NCBI GenBank assembly: GCA_030524125.1
Contig: JAUNHB010000021.1
Location: forward strand, 1-37,286
Direction of reading: 5' to 3'
DNA from: Eubacteriales bacterium
GTDB taxonomy: Bacteria; Bacillota; Clostridia; Lachnospirales; Lachnospiraceae
Length of the DNA stretch: 37,286 nucleotides
Part shown: piece by piece, positions 1-8,485 of the stretch
Position numbering within the stretch: position 1 is the first letter of the stretch
How the letters are laid out: every line of letters starts with the position of its first letter
The notes under the pieces: model-generated
The model's input: only the letters and a program-made list of their open reading frames with translations
Database searches by the model: none
Told to the model about the DNA's origin: nothing
Made by a program: the position numbers and the translations under genes

Positions 1-13
1 GGAGTTTGCAAGA

Positions 14-46
14 TTAAATTCCATAGAGGGGTGGAATTTAAATTTT
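14..46 (+). terminator. Weak terminator-like hairpin before the str operon
   Basis: Positions 14-23 (TTAAATTCCA) pair with 32-41 (TGGAATTTAA) around an 8-nt loop, followed by a short T-rich stretch. It may end transcription of whatever lies upstream of the window (rpoC is common there in relatives, but is not seen here). The stem is AT-rich and the T-tract poor, so this is a weak call. Confidence 0.35.
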
Positions 47-92
47 CAACTGACGCTGGATAAAACTGGGTGAAACTCAAGCACAAAACCGC

Positions 93-121
93 TTGACAAG
101 CAAATTTCTATTTTATATAAT
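93..121 (+). promoter_or_regulatory. Consensus sigma-A promoter of the rpsL operon
   Basis: TTGACA at 93-98, a 17-nt spacer, and TATAAT at 116-121: a perfect match to the vegetative consensus. It would give a leader of roughly 80 nt before rpsL. This fits a very highly expressed translation operon. Confidence 0.9.
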
Positions 122-206
122 ATACGAGCATGCGTGTTTCGGCCCGCATGTTTTCAGCAAGTCTGAAGAACAGCAGTCATCACAAACCATGCAGGAGGTG
201 AAAGGA

Positions 207-629
207 ATGCCAACATTCAACCAGTTAGTAAGAAAGGGAAGACAGACATCCGTTAAGAAGTCTACGGCGCCGGCCCTTCAGAAAGGATTTAACTCCCTGA
301 AGAAGAAACCGATCGACGCATCCGCTCCGCAGAAGCGCGGCGTTTGCACGGCCGTTAAGACCGCGACCCCGAAGAAGCCGAACTCCGCTCTTCGTAAGAT
401 CGCCAGAGTACGTCTTTCCAACGGAATCGAGGTTACGAGCTACATTCCGGGAGAGGGACACAACCTTCAGGAGCACAGCGTTGTGCTGATCCGCGGAGGA
501 AGAGTCAAGGACCTTCCCGGTACGAGATACCACATTGTACGTGGTACGCTGGATACCGCAGGCGTTGCCAAGAGACGTCAGGCCCGTTCCAAATACGGCG
601 CCAAGAGACCGAAAGACGCTAAGAAATAA
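207..629 (+). CDS. rpsL: 30S ribosomal protein S12
   Basis: S12 sits at the decoding centre of the small ribosomal subunit and controls translational accuracy. The 140-residue product carries the core PNSALRK and the loop [10 protein letters not shown], and ends in the usual basic tail. An insertion around residues 30-45 relative to E. coli S12 is typical of Gram-positive S12. The ATG at 207 is chosen because GGAGGTG lies just upstream (about 194-200) and the product then starts MPTFNQL as in the family; the reading frame extends further upstream but without family similarity. The lysines corresponding to streptomycin-resistance sites (K56/K57 here) are wild type. It is the first gene of the rpsL-rpsG-fusA-tuf operon. 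Confidence 0.98.
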   Translation: MPTFNQLVRKGRQTSVKKSTAPALQKGFNSLKKKPIDASAPQKRGVCTAVKTATPKKPNSALRKIARVRLSNGIEVTSYIPGEGHNLQEHSVVLIRGGRVKDLPGTRYHIVRGTLDTAGVAKRRQARSKYGAKRPKDAKK

Positions 630-1316
<687 letters not shown>

Positions 1317-1382
1317 CCGAAAGCAACTTGGCGCGGGCCGCGTGAAGAGCGCAGCCCAAACCTGGATAAGGAGGAAAATCCA

Positions 1383-3500
1383 TTGGCTGGAAGAGAATAT
1401 CCGTTGGAGAGAACCAGAAATATCGGAATCATGGCTCACATCGACGCTGGTAAGACCACGCTGACTGAGCGTATTCTGTATTATACTGGTGTAAACTATA
1501 AGATCGGTGACACTCATGAAGGTACTGCGACCATGGACTGGATGGAGCAGGAGCAGGAGAGAGGAATCACCATCACTTCCGCCGCTACGACCTGCCACTG
1601 GACCCTGCAGGAGAACTGCAAGGTAAAACCGGGCGCTCTCGAGCATCGTATCAATATCATTGATACCCCGGGCCACGTGGACTTTACCGTAGAGGTGGAG
1701 CGTTCCCTTCGCGTGCTGGACGGCGCCGTGGGCGTGTTCTGTGCAAAGGGAGGCGTTGAGCCTCAGTCTGAGAACGTATGGCGTCAGGCTGACACCTATA
1801 ACGTACCCCGTATGGCGTTCATCAACAAGATGGACATTCTGGGTGCGGATTTCTACAATGCAGTGGAGATGATCAAGACCCGTCTGGGCAAGAACGCCAT
1901 CTGCCTGCAGCTTCCCATCGGAAAAGAGGACGGATTCCAGGGAATCATCGATCTCTTTGAGATGAAAGCGTATATTTACAACGACGACAAGGGAGACGAC
2001 ATCAGCATCACCGACATCCCGGCAGATATGGCGGACGACGCCGAGCTCTATCACACCGAGCTGGTGGAGAAGATCTGCGAGCTGGACGACGATCTGATGA
2101 TGCAGTACCTTGAGGGAGAGGAGCCGTCCGTAGAGGAACTGAAGGCTGCTCTTCGCAAGGCGACCTGCGAGTGTACGGCAGTGCCCGTATGCTGCGGAAG
2201 CGCTTACAGAAACAAAGGCGTACAGAAGCTTCTGGACGCGATCCTGGAGTTCATGCCCGCTCCCACCGACATCCCGTCCATCAAGGGCGTGGATATGGAC
2301 GGAAATGAGATCGAGAGACATTCCTCCGACGAGGAGCCGTTCTCCGCTCTGGCTTTCAAGATCATGGCCGACCCGTTCGTAGGCAAGCTGGCGTTCTTCC
2401 GTGTGTACTCGGGAACCATGAATTCCGGTTCTTATGTGTACAACTCCACGAAAGACAAGAAGGAGCGTGTGGGACGTATCCTTCAGATGCACGCAAACAA
2501 GAGACAGGAGCTTGACAAGGTGTACTCCGGAGATATCGCCGCTGCGGTCGGATTCAAGGTGACGACCACCGGCGACACGATCTGCGACGAGCAGCATCCG
2601 GTTATCCTCGAGTCCATGGAGTTCCCGGAGCCGGTTATCGAGCTTGCTATCGAGCCGAAGACCAAAGCCGGACAGGGCAAGCTGGGCGAGTCCCTCGCGA
2701 AGCTGGCCGAGGAGGATCCGACTTTCCGTGCGCATACCAATCCGGAGACCGGACAGACCATCATCGCCGGAATGGGAGAGCTCCATCTGGAGATCATCGT
2801 GGATCGTCTGCTCCGCGAATTCAAGGTAGAGGCCAACGTAGGAGCCCCGCAGGTTGCTTACAAAGAGACCATCACCAAGCCGGCCGACGTGGACAGCAAG
2901 TATGCGAAGCAGTCCGGCGGACGCGGTCAGTACGGACACTGTAAAGTGAAGTTCGAGCCCATGGACGCCAACGCGGAGGAGACCTACAAGTTCGAGTCCA
3001 CTGTCGTCGGAGGAGCGATCCCGAAGGAGTACATCCCGGCGGTCGGAGAGGGTATTGAGGACGCTATGAAGTCCGGTATCCTTGGCGGATTCCCGGTTGT
3101 GGGCGTTCACGCGAACGTGTACGACGGATCCTACCATGAGGTAGACTCTTCTGAGATGGCGTTCCACATCGCAGGTTCTCTTGCATTCAAAGAGGCGATG
3201 CAGAAGGCTTCCCCGGTTCTCCTTGAGCCGATCATGAAGGTAGAGGTCACCACTCCCGAGGATTACATGGGAGACGTCATCGGCGACATCAATTCCCGCC
3301 GCGGACGCATCGAGGGCATGGAGGATATCGGCGGAGGAAAGATGATCCGCGGATACGTACCGCTGGCCGAGATGTTCGGATACGCTACCGACCTTCGTTC
3401 CAGAACGCAGGGACGCGGCAACTACTCGATGTTCTTTGAAAAGTACGAGCCGGTGCCGAAGAATGTTCAGGAGAAGGTTCTCGCTGCAAAAGCAAAATAA
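1383..3500 (+). CDS. fusA: Translation elongation factor G
   Basis: EF-G is the GTPase that drives translocation of tRNA and mRNA on the ribosome. The 705-residue product has the P-loop AHIDAGKTT near residue 18, the switch region RGITI, the G3 motif DTPGHVDF and the G4 motif NKMD, followed by domains II-V, including [10 protein letters not shown] in domain IV. The length matches the family. The start is an uncommon TTG at 1383, supported by AAGGAGG at 1368-1374 and by the N-terminal sequence [15 protein letters not shown]. It is cotranscribed with rpsG (66-nt gap). Confidence 0.98.
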   Translation: MAGREYPLERTRNIGIMAHIDAGKTTLTERILYYTGVNYKIGDTHEGTATMDWMEQEQERGITITSAATTCHWTLQENCKVKPGALEHRINIIDTPGHVDFTVEVERSLRVLDGAVGVFCAKGGVEPQSENVWRQADTYNVPRMAFINKMDILGADFYNAVEMIKTRLGKNAICLQLPIGKEDGFQGIIDLFEMKAYIYNDDKGDDISITDIPADMADDAELYHTELVEKICELDDDLMMQYLEGEEPSVEELKAALRKATCECTAVPVCCGSAYRNKGVQKLLDAILEFMPAPTDIPSIKGVDMDGNEIERHSSDEEPFSALAFKIMADPFVGKLAFFRVYSGTMNSGSYVYNSTKDKKERVGRILQMHANKRQELDKVYSGDIAAAVGFKVTTTGDTICDEQHPVILESMEFPEPVIELAIEPKTKAGQGKLGESLAKLAEEDPTFRAHTNPETGQTIIAGMGELHLEIIVDRLLREFKVEANVGAPQVAYKETITKPADVDSKYAKQSGGRGQYGHCKVKFEPMDANAEETYKFESTVVGGAIPKEYIPAVGEGIEDAMKSGILGGFPVVGVHANVYDGSYHEVDSSEMAFHIAGSLAFKEAMQKASPVLLEPIMKVEVTTPEDYMGDVIGDINSRRGRIEGMEDIGGGKMIRGYVPLAEMFGYATDLRSRTQGRGNYSMFFEKYEPVPKNVQEKVLAAKAK

Positions 3501-3513
3501 AATACGAATAGGC

Positions 3514-3542
3514 TTGCAAAAAAAGCCTGTTTGAAATATAAT
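3514..3542 (+). promoter_or_regulatory. Internal promoter for tuf
   Basis: TTGCAA at 3514-3519, a 17-nt spacer and TATAAT at 3537-3542 lie in the 103-nt fusA-tuf gap. The -35 box overlaps a small hairpin (AGGCTT / AAGCCT around 3510-3528) that could partly attenuate read-through from fusA. Together they would let EF-Tu be made in excess of EF-G, as is usual in cells. Confidence 0.7.
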
Positions 3543-3603
3543 CAAAGTTAGCTGATTTACGTGAAATGCGTAGAAGTTTATCTGTTTAAGGAGGAGAAAC
3601 AAA

Positions 3604-4791
3604 ATGGCAAAAGCTAAGTTCGACAGAACTAAACCACATTGTAATATCGGAACCATCGGTCACGTAGACCATGGTAAGACCACTCTGACCGCTGCGATCA
3701 CGAAGGTTCTCGCTGCAAGAGTTCCGGGCAACACCGCTACGGATTTCGAGAACATCGACAAGGCTCCGGAAGAGAGAGAGCGTGGAATCACCATCTCCAC
3801 CGCTCACGTTGAGTATGAGACTGCGAAGAGACATTACGCTCACGTTGACTGCCCCGGCCATGCTGACTATGTAAAGAACATGATCACCGGTGCTGCTCAG
3901 ATGGACGGCGCTATCCTCGTGGTAGCCGCTACTGACGGCGTTATGGCTCAGACGAAGGAGCACATCCTTCTGTCCCGTCAGGTAGGCGTTCCCTATATCG
4001 TAGTGTTCATGAACAAGTGCGATATGGTTGACGATGAGGAGCTTCTGGAGCTGGTTGAGATGGAGATCACCGAGCAGCTTGAGGAGTATGAGTTCACGGA
4101 TTGCCCGATCATCAAAGGTTCCGCTCTGAAGGCTCTCGAGGATCCGAGCAGCGAGTGGGGCGACAAGATCATGGAGCTGATGGATACCGTAGATGAGTAC
4201 ATCCCGGATCCGAAGCGTGCGACCGATCAGCCGTTCCTGATGCCGGTTGAGGACGTGTTCACGATCACCGGACGTGGTACGGTTGCTACCGGTAGAGTAG
4301 AGCGCGGTGTGCTTCATCTGAACGAGGAAGTTGAGATCATCGGCGTGAAGGAAGAGTCCCGCAAGACGGTTGTTACCGGTATCGAGATGTTCCGTAAGCT
4401 TCTTGACGAGGCTCAGGCTGGAGACAACATCGGAGTTCTGCTTCGTGGTGTTCAGAGAACCGACATCGTCCGCGGACAGGTTATCGCAAAACCGGGCAGC
4501 GTGAAATGCCACACCAAATTCACCGCTCAGGTTTACGTTCTGACCAAGGATGAGGGTGGCCGTCATACGCCGTTCTTCAACAACTATCGTCCGCAGTTCT
4601 ACTTCAGAACGACCGACGTTACCGGCGTTTGCAACCTTCCGGAAGGAACCGAGATGTGCATGCCGGGCGACAACGTTGAGATGAGCATCGAGCTGATCCA
4701 TCCGATCGCTATGGAGCAGGGTCTTACTTTCGCTATCCGCGAGGGCGGCAGAACCGTAGGATCCGGACGTGTGGCTACCATTATCGAGTAA
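3604..4791 (+). CDS. tuf: Translation elongation factor Tu
   Basis: EF-Tu delivers aminoacyl-tRNA to the ribosomal A site as a GTP complex. The 395-residue product is close to full family length. It has the P-loop GHVDHGKTT, the switch region [13 protein letters not shown] and the base-recognition motif NKCD in the GTPase domain, then the two beta-barrel domains ending in [15 protein letters not shown]. The ATG at 3604 follows AAGGAGGAG with good spacing. It is the last gene of the str operon and is followed by a strong terminator. Confidence 0.98.
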   Translation: MAKAKFDRTKPHCNIGTIGHVDHGKTTLTAAITKVLAARVPGNTATDFENIDKAPEERERGITISTAHVEYETAKRHYAHVDCPGHADYVKNMITGAAQMDGAILVVAATDGVMAQTKEHILLSRQVGVPYIVVFMNKCDMVDDEELLELVEMEITEQLEEYEFTDCPIIKGSALKALEDPSSEWGDKIMELMDTVDEYIPDPKRATDQPFLMPVEDVFTITGRGTVATGRVERGVLHLNEEVEIIGVKEESRKTVVTGIEMFRKLLDEAQAGDNIGVLLRGVQRTDIVRGQVIAKPGSVKCHTKFTAQVYVLTKDEGGRHTPFFNNYRPQFYFRTTDVTGVCNLPEGTEMCMPGDNVEMSIELIHPIAMEQGLTFAIREGGRTVGSGRVATIIE

Positions 4792-4812
4792 TTCATACGA
4801 CCATGTAAATAT

Positions 4813-4844
4813 AAGGCTTTCCGAGATTTCTCGGAAAGCCTTTG
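4813..4844 (+). terminator. Rho-independent terminator of the str operon
   Basis: A perfect 14-bp inverted repeat: AAGGCTTTCCGAGA (4813-4826) and TCTCGGAAAGCCTT (4829-4842), then a short T run. The formal loop is 2 nt, so the last base pairs probably open. It sits 21 nt after the tuf stop codon. Confidence 0.92.
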
Positions 4845-4912
4845 TTACGTCAGCAGAAAACATTGCCGCAGAACCAAAGAAAAGGAGAGGCAGCGGCGGA
4901 AACGGACGGGGT

Positions 4913-5731
4913 ATGGCGGAGGACGGAAGAGGGCGCGGCGTGCGCGCGGAGACGGAGCGGGGAAGAGAGAGAGGCGGCCGGACGAGAACAAGGCGGAGAA
5001 GAAGACGGCGCAGGATGAGGCGGATCCGGATATGGGCGGCCCGGATTCTCGTCCTTGGGGGAGCGGCGCTGCTCCTCGGGCTTCTGGCGTGGGGCGTGCG
5101 CGGCCTTCTGGGAGGAGAAAACGAAGAAGGGCAGTATACCTTCGGAACCCGGCTTGCGCAGGACGATCCGGAGATCCCGGCGGGAGAGCCGCTGATCGTG
5201 CTGGACGCCGGGCACGGCGGGGAGGATCAGGGAACCAGCTCGGGGGATACGCTGGAAAAGGATCTGAATCTGGCCGTGACCAGACGGCTGGCGCAGGAGC
5301 TGACCGGGCGGGGCGCGGCCGTGATCCTGACGCGGGAGGACGACGTCAGAGTGGATCTGGAGGAGCGCGCCGCATTTGCCAACCGGTACGAAGCGGATCT
5401 CTTCGTGAGCATCCACTGCAATTACTGCGAGGACGACGACGCGGTGCAGGGACTGGAAGCCTACTACCGGGAAGGAAGCGGCGGCGGTCAGGCGCTGGCC
5501 GAAAGCATCGTGCAGGCAGCAGACGGAGAGGAGAAGATCGTCTGCCGGGGAACCCGGACGGCGGACTTCCGGGTGCTCCGGAAAACAGAGATGCCGGCGG
5601 TGCTCGTGGAGCTTGGCTATCTGTCCAGCCGGGAAGAGCGAAATCTTCTGACACAGGAAGACTATCAGGAACTGCTGGCCGGAAGGCTTGCGGAGGGGAT
5701 CATGGAGGCCGTCATCCCGGCCGGAGAGTAA
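4913..5731 (+). CDS. N-acetylmuramoyl-L-alanine amidase (Amidase_3 family), membrane-anchored
   Basis: Predicted zinc amidase that cleaves the bond between N-acetylmuramic acid and L-alanine in peptidoglycan, outside the membrane. The C-terminal domain has the Amidase_3 signature in order: LDAGHGG (zinc His), the Glu of TLEKDLN (zinc ligand), SIHCN (zinc His) and LVELGYLS (catalytic Glu). An extremely arginine-rich cytoplasmic tail and one hydrophobic segment (ILVLGGAALLLGLLAWGV) precede it, giving a single-pass N-in anchor. The start is uncertain: ATG 4913 is used, but no strong ribosome binding site precedes it and GTG 4940 or ATG 5015 also fit. The domain plan resembles CwlD-like sporulation amidases, but that role is not shown. 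The stop overlaps the following ATG 5731. Confidence 0.85.
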   Translation: MAEDGRGRGVRAETERGRERGGRTRTRRRRRRRRMRRIRIWAARILVLGGAALLLGLLAWGVRGLLGGENEEGQYTFGTRLAQDDPEIPAGEPLIVLDAGHGGEDQGTSSGDTLEKDLNLAVTRRLAQELTGRGAAVILTREDDVRVDLEERAAFANRYEADLFVSIHCNYCEDDDAVQGLEAYYREGSGGGQALAESIVQAADGEEKIVCRGTRTADFRVLRKTEMPAVLVELGYLSSREERNLLTQEDYQELLAGRLAEGIMEAVIPAGE

Positions 5732-5748
5732 TGAGGAGGAAGAGGAAC

Positions 5749-6270
5749 ATGAAGAAGTATGTGATGTGGCTGGCAGCAGGCGCGCTGGCGGTCGGACTGA
5801 GCGGCTGCGGACAGCCGGAAGCGCAGGAGGAAAAGGAGAGCGCCGCGGAGGCGACGCAGGAGATCTCTTCCGGAGAAGAAGGCGCAGACGATACATTGGA
5901 GGAGCCGGATTACTATGGGACATGGAAGGTGACGGATTACATCGTTTCCGCCGTGTCGGCCATGCCGCAGGAGGAGGCCGGGGCTCTGGTGGGAAGTACG
6001 GTGACTTACCGTGCGCGTTCTGTCTCTGACGGACAGGAGGAGATCGCCATAGAAGGCTATGAGGAGGCGCTGGACGCTTACACGAAGACGGATTTCGGGG
6101 AGGACTATCGGGCGGATCTGGGAAGCTGGTGGGACGGCGTGGAGTCGCTTTCCTATGTGGCGGCCCTGTCGGACGAGGTGTTCTTCGGAAGCCAGTTCTT
6201 CGTGACCGACAGCGGGGAGCTGTGGATCATGCAGGACGGAGCGTTCTTCCGGGCGGAGAAGGACAGCTAG
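5749..6270 (+). CDS. Small predicted lipoprotein, function unknown
   Basis: The 173-residue product starts with a lipoprotein signal (MKKYVMWLAAGALAVGLSGC) whose lipobox LSGC predicts lipidation at Cys20. An acidic Glu/Ala-rich linker follows, then a compact domain beginning YYGTWKVTDYIVSAVSAM. The W-K-V opening and beta-rich pattern suggest a small lipocalin-like or beta-barrel fold, but I do not recognise a family. ATG 5749 is preferred over ATG 5731 because AGGAGGAAGAGG lies directly before it. It follows the amidase closely (17 nt) and is probably cotranscribed. Its stop overlaps the stop of the convergent kinase gene. Confidence 0.8.
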   Translation: MKKYVMWLAAGALAVGLSGCGQPEAQEEKESAAEATQEISSGEEGADDTLEEPDYYGTWKVTDYIVSAVSAMPQEEAGALVGSTVTYRARSVSDGQEEIAIEGYEEALDAYTKTDFGEDYRADLGSWWDGVESLSYVAALSDEVFFGSQFFVTDSGELWIMQDGAFFRAEKDS

Positions 6271-7544
6271 GGAAGCCTCAGCAGGAAGGTGCTCCCGCCG
6301 CCGGGCGTATCCTCCACAGAGAGGCTTCCGCGGTGAGCCAGCGCGATCTCGGAGGCGATGCAGAGCCCCAGCCCGAAATGCCCTTTCTGGCTGCGGGACT
6401 GGTCCGCCCGATAAAAACGTTCAAAAATATGCGCTTTTTCCGCATCCGGAATGCCGATCCCGTCGTCGGCCACCCGGATGCGGAATTTTTTCTGCTCATC
6501 CAGATCCAGAGAGACCCGGATCTGTCCGCCCTCCGGCGTGTAGCTGACCGCGTTGTGGAGGAGGATAAAGAGAACCTGATAGATCCGTTCCCGGTCGCAC
6601 CGGCAGGCGGGGACCGGATGGCCGGGCAGAAACGGCGTGAGGCGGAGACGCTTTTCCGACGCCATCGGTTCAAACGTCTCGCAGGCGTCCAGAAGCAGCG
6701 TGTCCAGCTCCGTCGGTTCCCGCCGGATCGTCCAGCCGTGGCTGTCGGCCCGCGTGAGCAGGAGCATGTCGTCGATCAGACGTGACATGCGGCTGCCCTC
6801 GGAGCGGATGGATTCCAGAAAATGCCGCCGCTTCGTCCCGTCGGCGCGCTCCGCCGCCGAGGCGCAGGAGAGGATGACGGCGAGAGGCGTGCGAAGCTCG
6901 TGGGAAGCCGCGGACACGAAGCGGGCCTGCTGTCTTCGGCTTTCCTCCAGCGGTTCGAGCAGGATCCTCGTAAAATGCCATGCGAACAGGCCGAGCGCGC
7001 ACAGGGCCGCCGCGTCCAGCAAAAGAAACAGGATCCGCTGCATCCGGATCTGCCGCTGAAGCTGCAGCTGAGGAGCCAGGATGAGCGCCTGAAAGGAACC
7101 AGAGCCCCGCCGGTCCACCGCCACGCAGGCATAGTGGTCGGGCGCTCCGCGTCCGGAGGCGGAGAAGGAAAATTCCGTGTGGAAGGAGTCTTCCGTCTGC
7201 GTGTCGTCCGGAAAGCGCGTCTCGTATTCCCGAAGCGCGGTCTCAAAGAGAAGCGTCTCCGCGTCGCTGCTTCGGCTGTTAAAGAAAAAAGGAACGCCGT
7301 TGTCGGTCAGATGGATCAGATATTTTCCGTGATCCTCCATTTTTGAGAGCCATTCGTGGGTGATCACGGTCTGCTGCTCCAGATTGCCGATGACGGTGTT
7401 CATGTCGTTTTGAAAAGAAATGAAGCTGTTGTCCCGCAGCCCCTTTTCTGAGACATACAGACAGCCGAGGGACATGGCCAGCAGGATGACGGCGGTGATG
7501 CCCGCGCACAGGCCGGCCAGCCGGAGATGGACTTTACGAAACAT
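6267..7544 (-). CDS. Sensor histidine kinase
   Basis: Membrane sensor of a two-component system. Residues 8-30 form a first membrane segment, about 30-168 an extracytoplasmic sensor region, and about 170-190 a second membrane segment. The H-box SHELRTPL with phospho-acceptor His215 follows almost directly, so no clear HAMP domain is present. The ATPase domain has the N-box (LLHNAVSYTPEGG), G1 box (DDGIGI), F-box (FERFYRAD) and G2 box (GLGLCIA). ATG 7544 is preceded by AAGGAG. It overlaps the upstream regulator gene by 11 nt, implying translational coupling. The signal sensed is unknown. Confidence 0.95.
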   Translation of the reverse strand: MFRKVHLRLAGLCAGITAVILLAMSLGCLYVSEKGLRDNSFISFQNDMNTVIGNLEQQTVITHEWLSKMEDHGKYLIHLTDNGVPFFFNSRSSDAETLLFETALREYETRFPDDTQTEDSFHTEFSFSASGRGAPDHYACVAVDRRGSGSFQALILAPQLQLQRQIRMQRILFLLLDAAALCALGLFAWHFTRILLEPLEESRRQQARFVSAASHELRTPLAVILSCASAAERADGTKRRHFLESIRSEGSRMSRLIDDMLLLTRADSHGWTIRREPTELDTLLLDACETFEPMASEKRLRLTPFLPGHPVPACRCDRERIYQVLFILLHNAVSYTPEGGQIRVSLDLDEQKKFRIRVADDGIGIPDAEKAHIFERFYRADQSRSQKGHFGLGLCIASEIALAHRGSLSVEDTPGGGSTFLLRLP

Positions 7545-8220
7545 GAGACGCTCCTTCCATGCAGTAGCCGACGCCCCGGACGGTCCGGAGACGCGAGGCG
7601 CTCCCCACGGCGGTCAGGCGGCGACGGAGAAAATGAATGTAATTGTCCAGATTTCCGTCCTCCACGTCGCTGTCCATCCCCCATACTCTGGAGAGCAGGA
7701 GCGTCCGGGAGAGCGTCTGGCCGGGATTTCTGAGAAACGCCTCCAGAAGCGCGCCCTCCCGGCGGGACAGCGCGCAGCGGCCAAGCGGGCCGGACAGAGC
7801 GTTCTCCTCCGTATGGTAGATCAGGTCGCCCAGGACAAGGCTCTCGCCGGGGAGCAGCTTTCGGGGACGCCTTGCGACGCAGCGGATGCGGGCCATCAGC
7901 TCCTCGAACGCGAAGGGCTTGACGAGATAGTCGTCCGCTCCCAGATCCAGCCCAGCCACTCTGTCGCCCAGCGCTCCCAGAGCCGTGATGAGGATGACCG
8001 GCGTCTCGTTGTGGGCAAGCCGCATACGTCTCAGGACCTCCGTGCCGTCCACGACCGGGAGCATCCGGTCCAGCAGGACGAAATCATGGATCTTCTGCTC
8101 TATATAATAGAGAGCTTCCTCTCCGTCCCGGCAGGCGTCCACCGAAAAGCCCTCCTGCCGAAGCTGGAAGGACAGAGCCTCGTTCAAAGTCATATCGTCT
8201 TCCACCAAAAGAATCCTCAT
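7534..8220 (-). CDS. OmpR/PhoB-family response regulator
   Basis: The 228-residue product has a receiver domain (acidic pocket EDD, phospho-acceptor Asp51 in LLDRMLP, Lys in YLVKPF) and a C-terminal winged helix (LSRREGALLEAFLRNPGQTLSRTLLLSRVWG ... RRRLTAVG ... RTVRGVGYCM). The start at 8220 (MRILLVEDD) is supported by GGAGGG just upstream; the frame remains open further but without similarity. It is the partner of the overlapping kinase. It is divergent from the solute-binding protein operon at 8486, and 11-bp direct repeats of the type bound by this family lie between them, so it probably controls that operon and itself. Confidence 0.95.
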   Translation of the reverse strand: MRILLVEDDMTLNEALSFQLRQEGFSVDACRDGEEALYYIEQKIHDFVLLDRMLPVVDGTEVLRRMRLAHNETPVILITALGALGDRVAGLDLGADDYLVKPFAFEELMARIRCVARRPRKLLPGESLVLGDLIYHTEENALSGPLGRCALSRREGALLEAFLRNPGQTLSRTLLLSRVWGMDSDVEDGNLDNYIHFLRRRLTAVGSASRLRTVRGVGYCMEGASHVS

Positions 8221-8253
8221 GCTGCCCTCCGTCCGGGACGAGTGTCCCACTGT

Positions 8254-8322
8254 CTTGTTCAGCCCGCGCCATTCGCAAAGCCGCGCTCCCCCTCCCGCCG
8301 CTTCCGGCCGGCTGAACTGTTA
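8254..8322 (+). repeat. Dispersed repeat copy A (shortest form)
   Basis: It opens TTGTTCAGCCCGCGCCATTC and closes GGCTGAACTGTT, the shared ends of the family found at 17671, 18963, 22380 and 36124. The middle is shortened and partly diverged (about 68 bp overall). It lies between the divergent regulator gene and the solute-binding protein operon. Confidence 0.8.
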
Positions 8323-8340
8323 TATGTCATTATAGCATGG

Positions 8341-8361
8341 AAATCTTTAAAATTCCTCTAA
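8341..8361 (-). promoter_or_regulatory. Candidate response-regulator direct repeat facing the regulator gene
   Basis: On the minus strand TTAGAGGAATT (8361-8351) is followed at once by TTAAAGATTT (8350-8341), giving two TTA(G/A)A(G/A) half-sites 11 bp apart. The motif resembles the perfect pair at 8389-8410 on the other strand. It could mediate autoregulation of the two-component genes. Confidence 0.5.
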
Positions 8362-8388
8362 AAGATGTATGGTTGAACCACAGCATGT

Positions 8389-8421
8389 TTAGAGAAAGAT
8401 TAGAGAAAGATCTGGTATGTT
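8389..8421 (+). promoter_or_regulatory. Perfect 11-bp direct repeat and -10 box of the binding-protein operon
   Basis: TTAGAGAAAGA occurs twice in direct succession (8389-8399 and 8400-8410), the one-turn spacing used by OmpR/PhoB-type dimers. Six bases downstream is TATGTT (8416-8421), with a TGG just before it as an extended -10. The repeats occupy the place of the -35 box, as in promoters that need an activator. The adjacent response regulator is the obvious candidate. Confidence 0.65.
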
Positions 8422-8485
8422 GTCTGTCGTAGGGAGCAGTTTCCCTTTATGAAAAAACAGAGGATGCAGGAAAGGAGCAAAGGAT

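Noticed and set aside
3510-3530. Full terminator between fusA and tuf
   Set aside because: The stem is only 6 bp and A/T-rich, followed by GTTTG; at most partial attenuation. The promoter call there is stronger.
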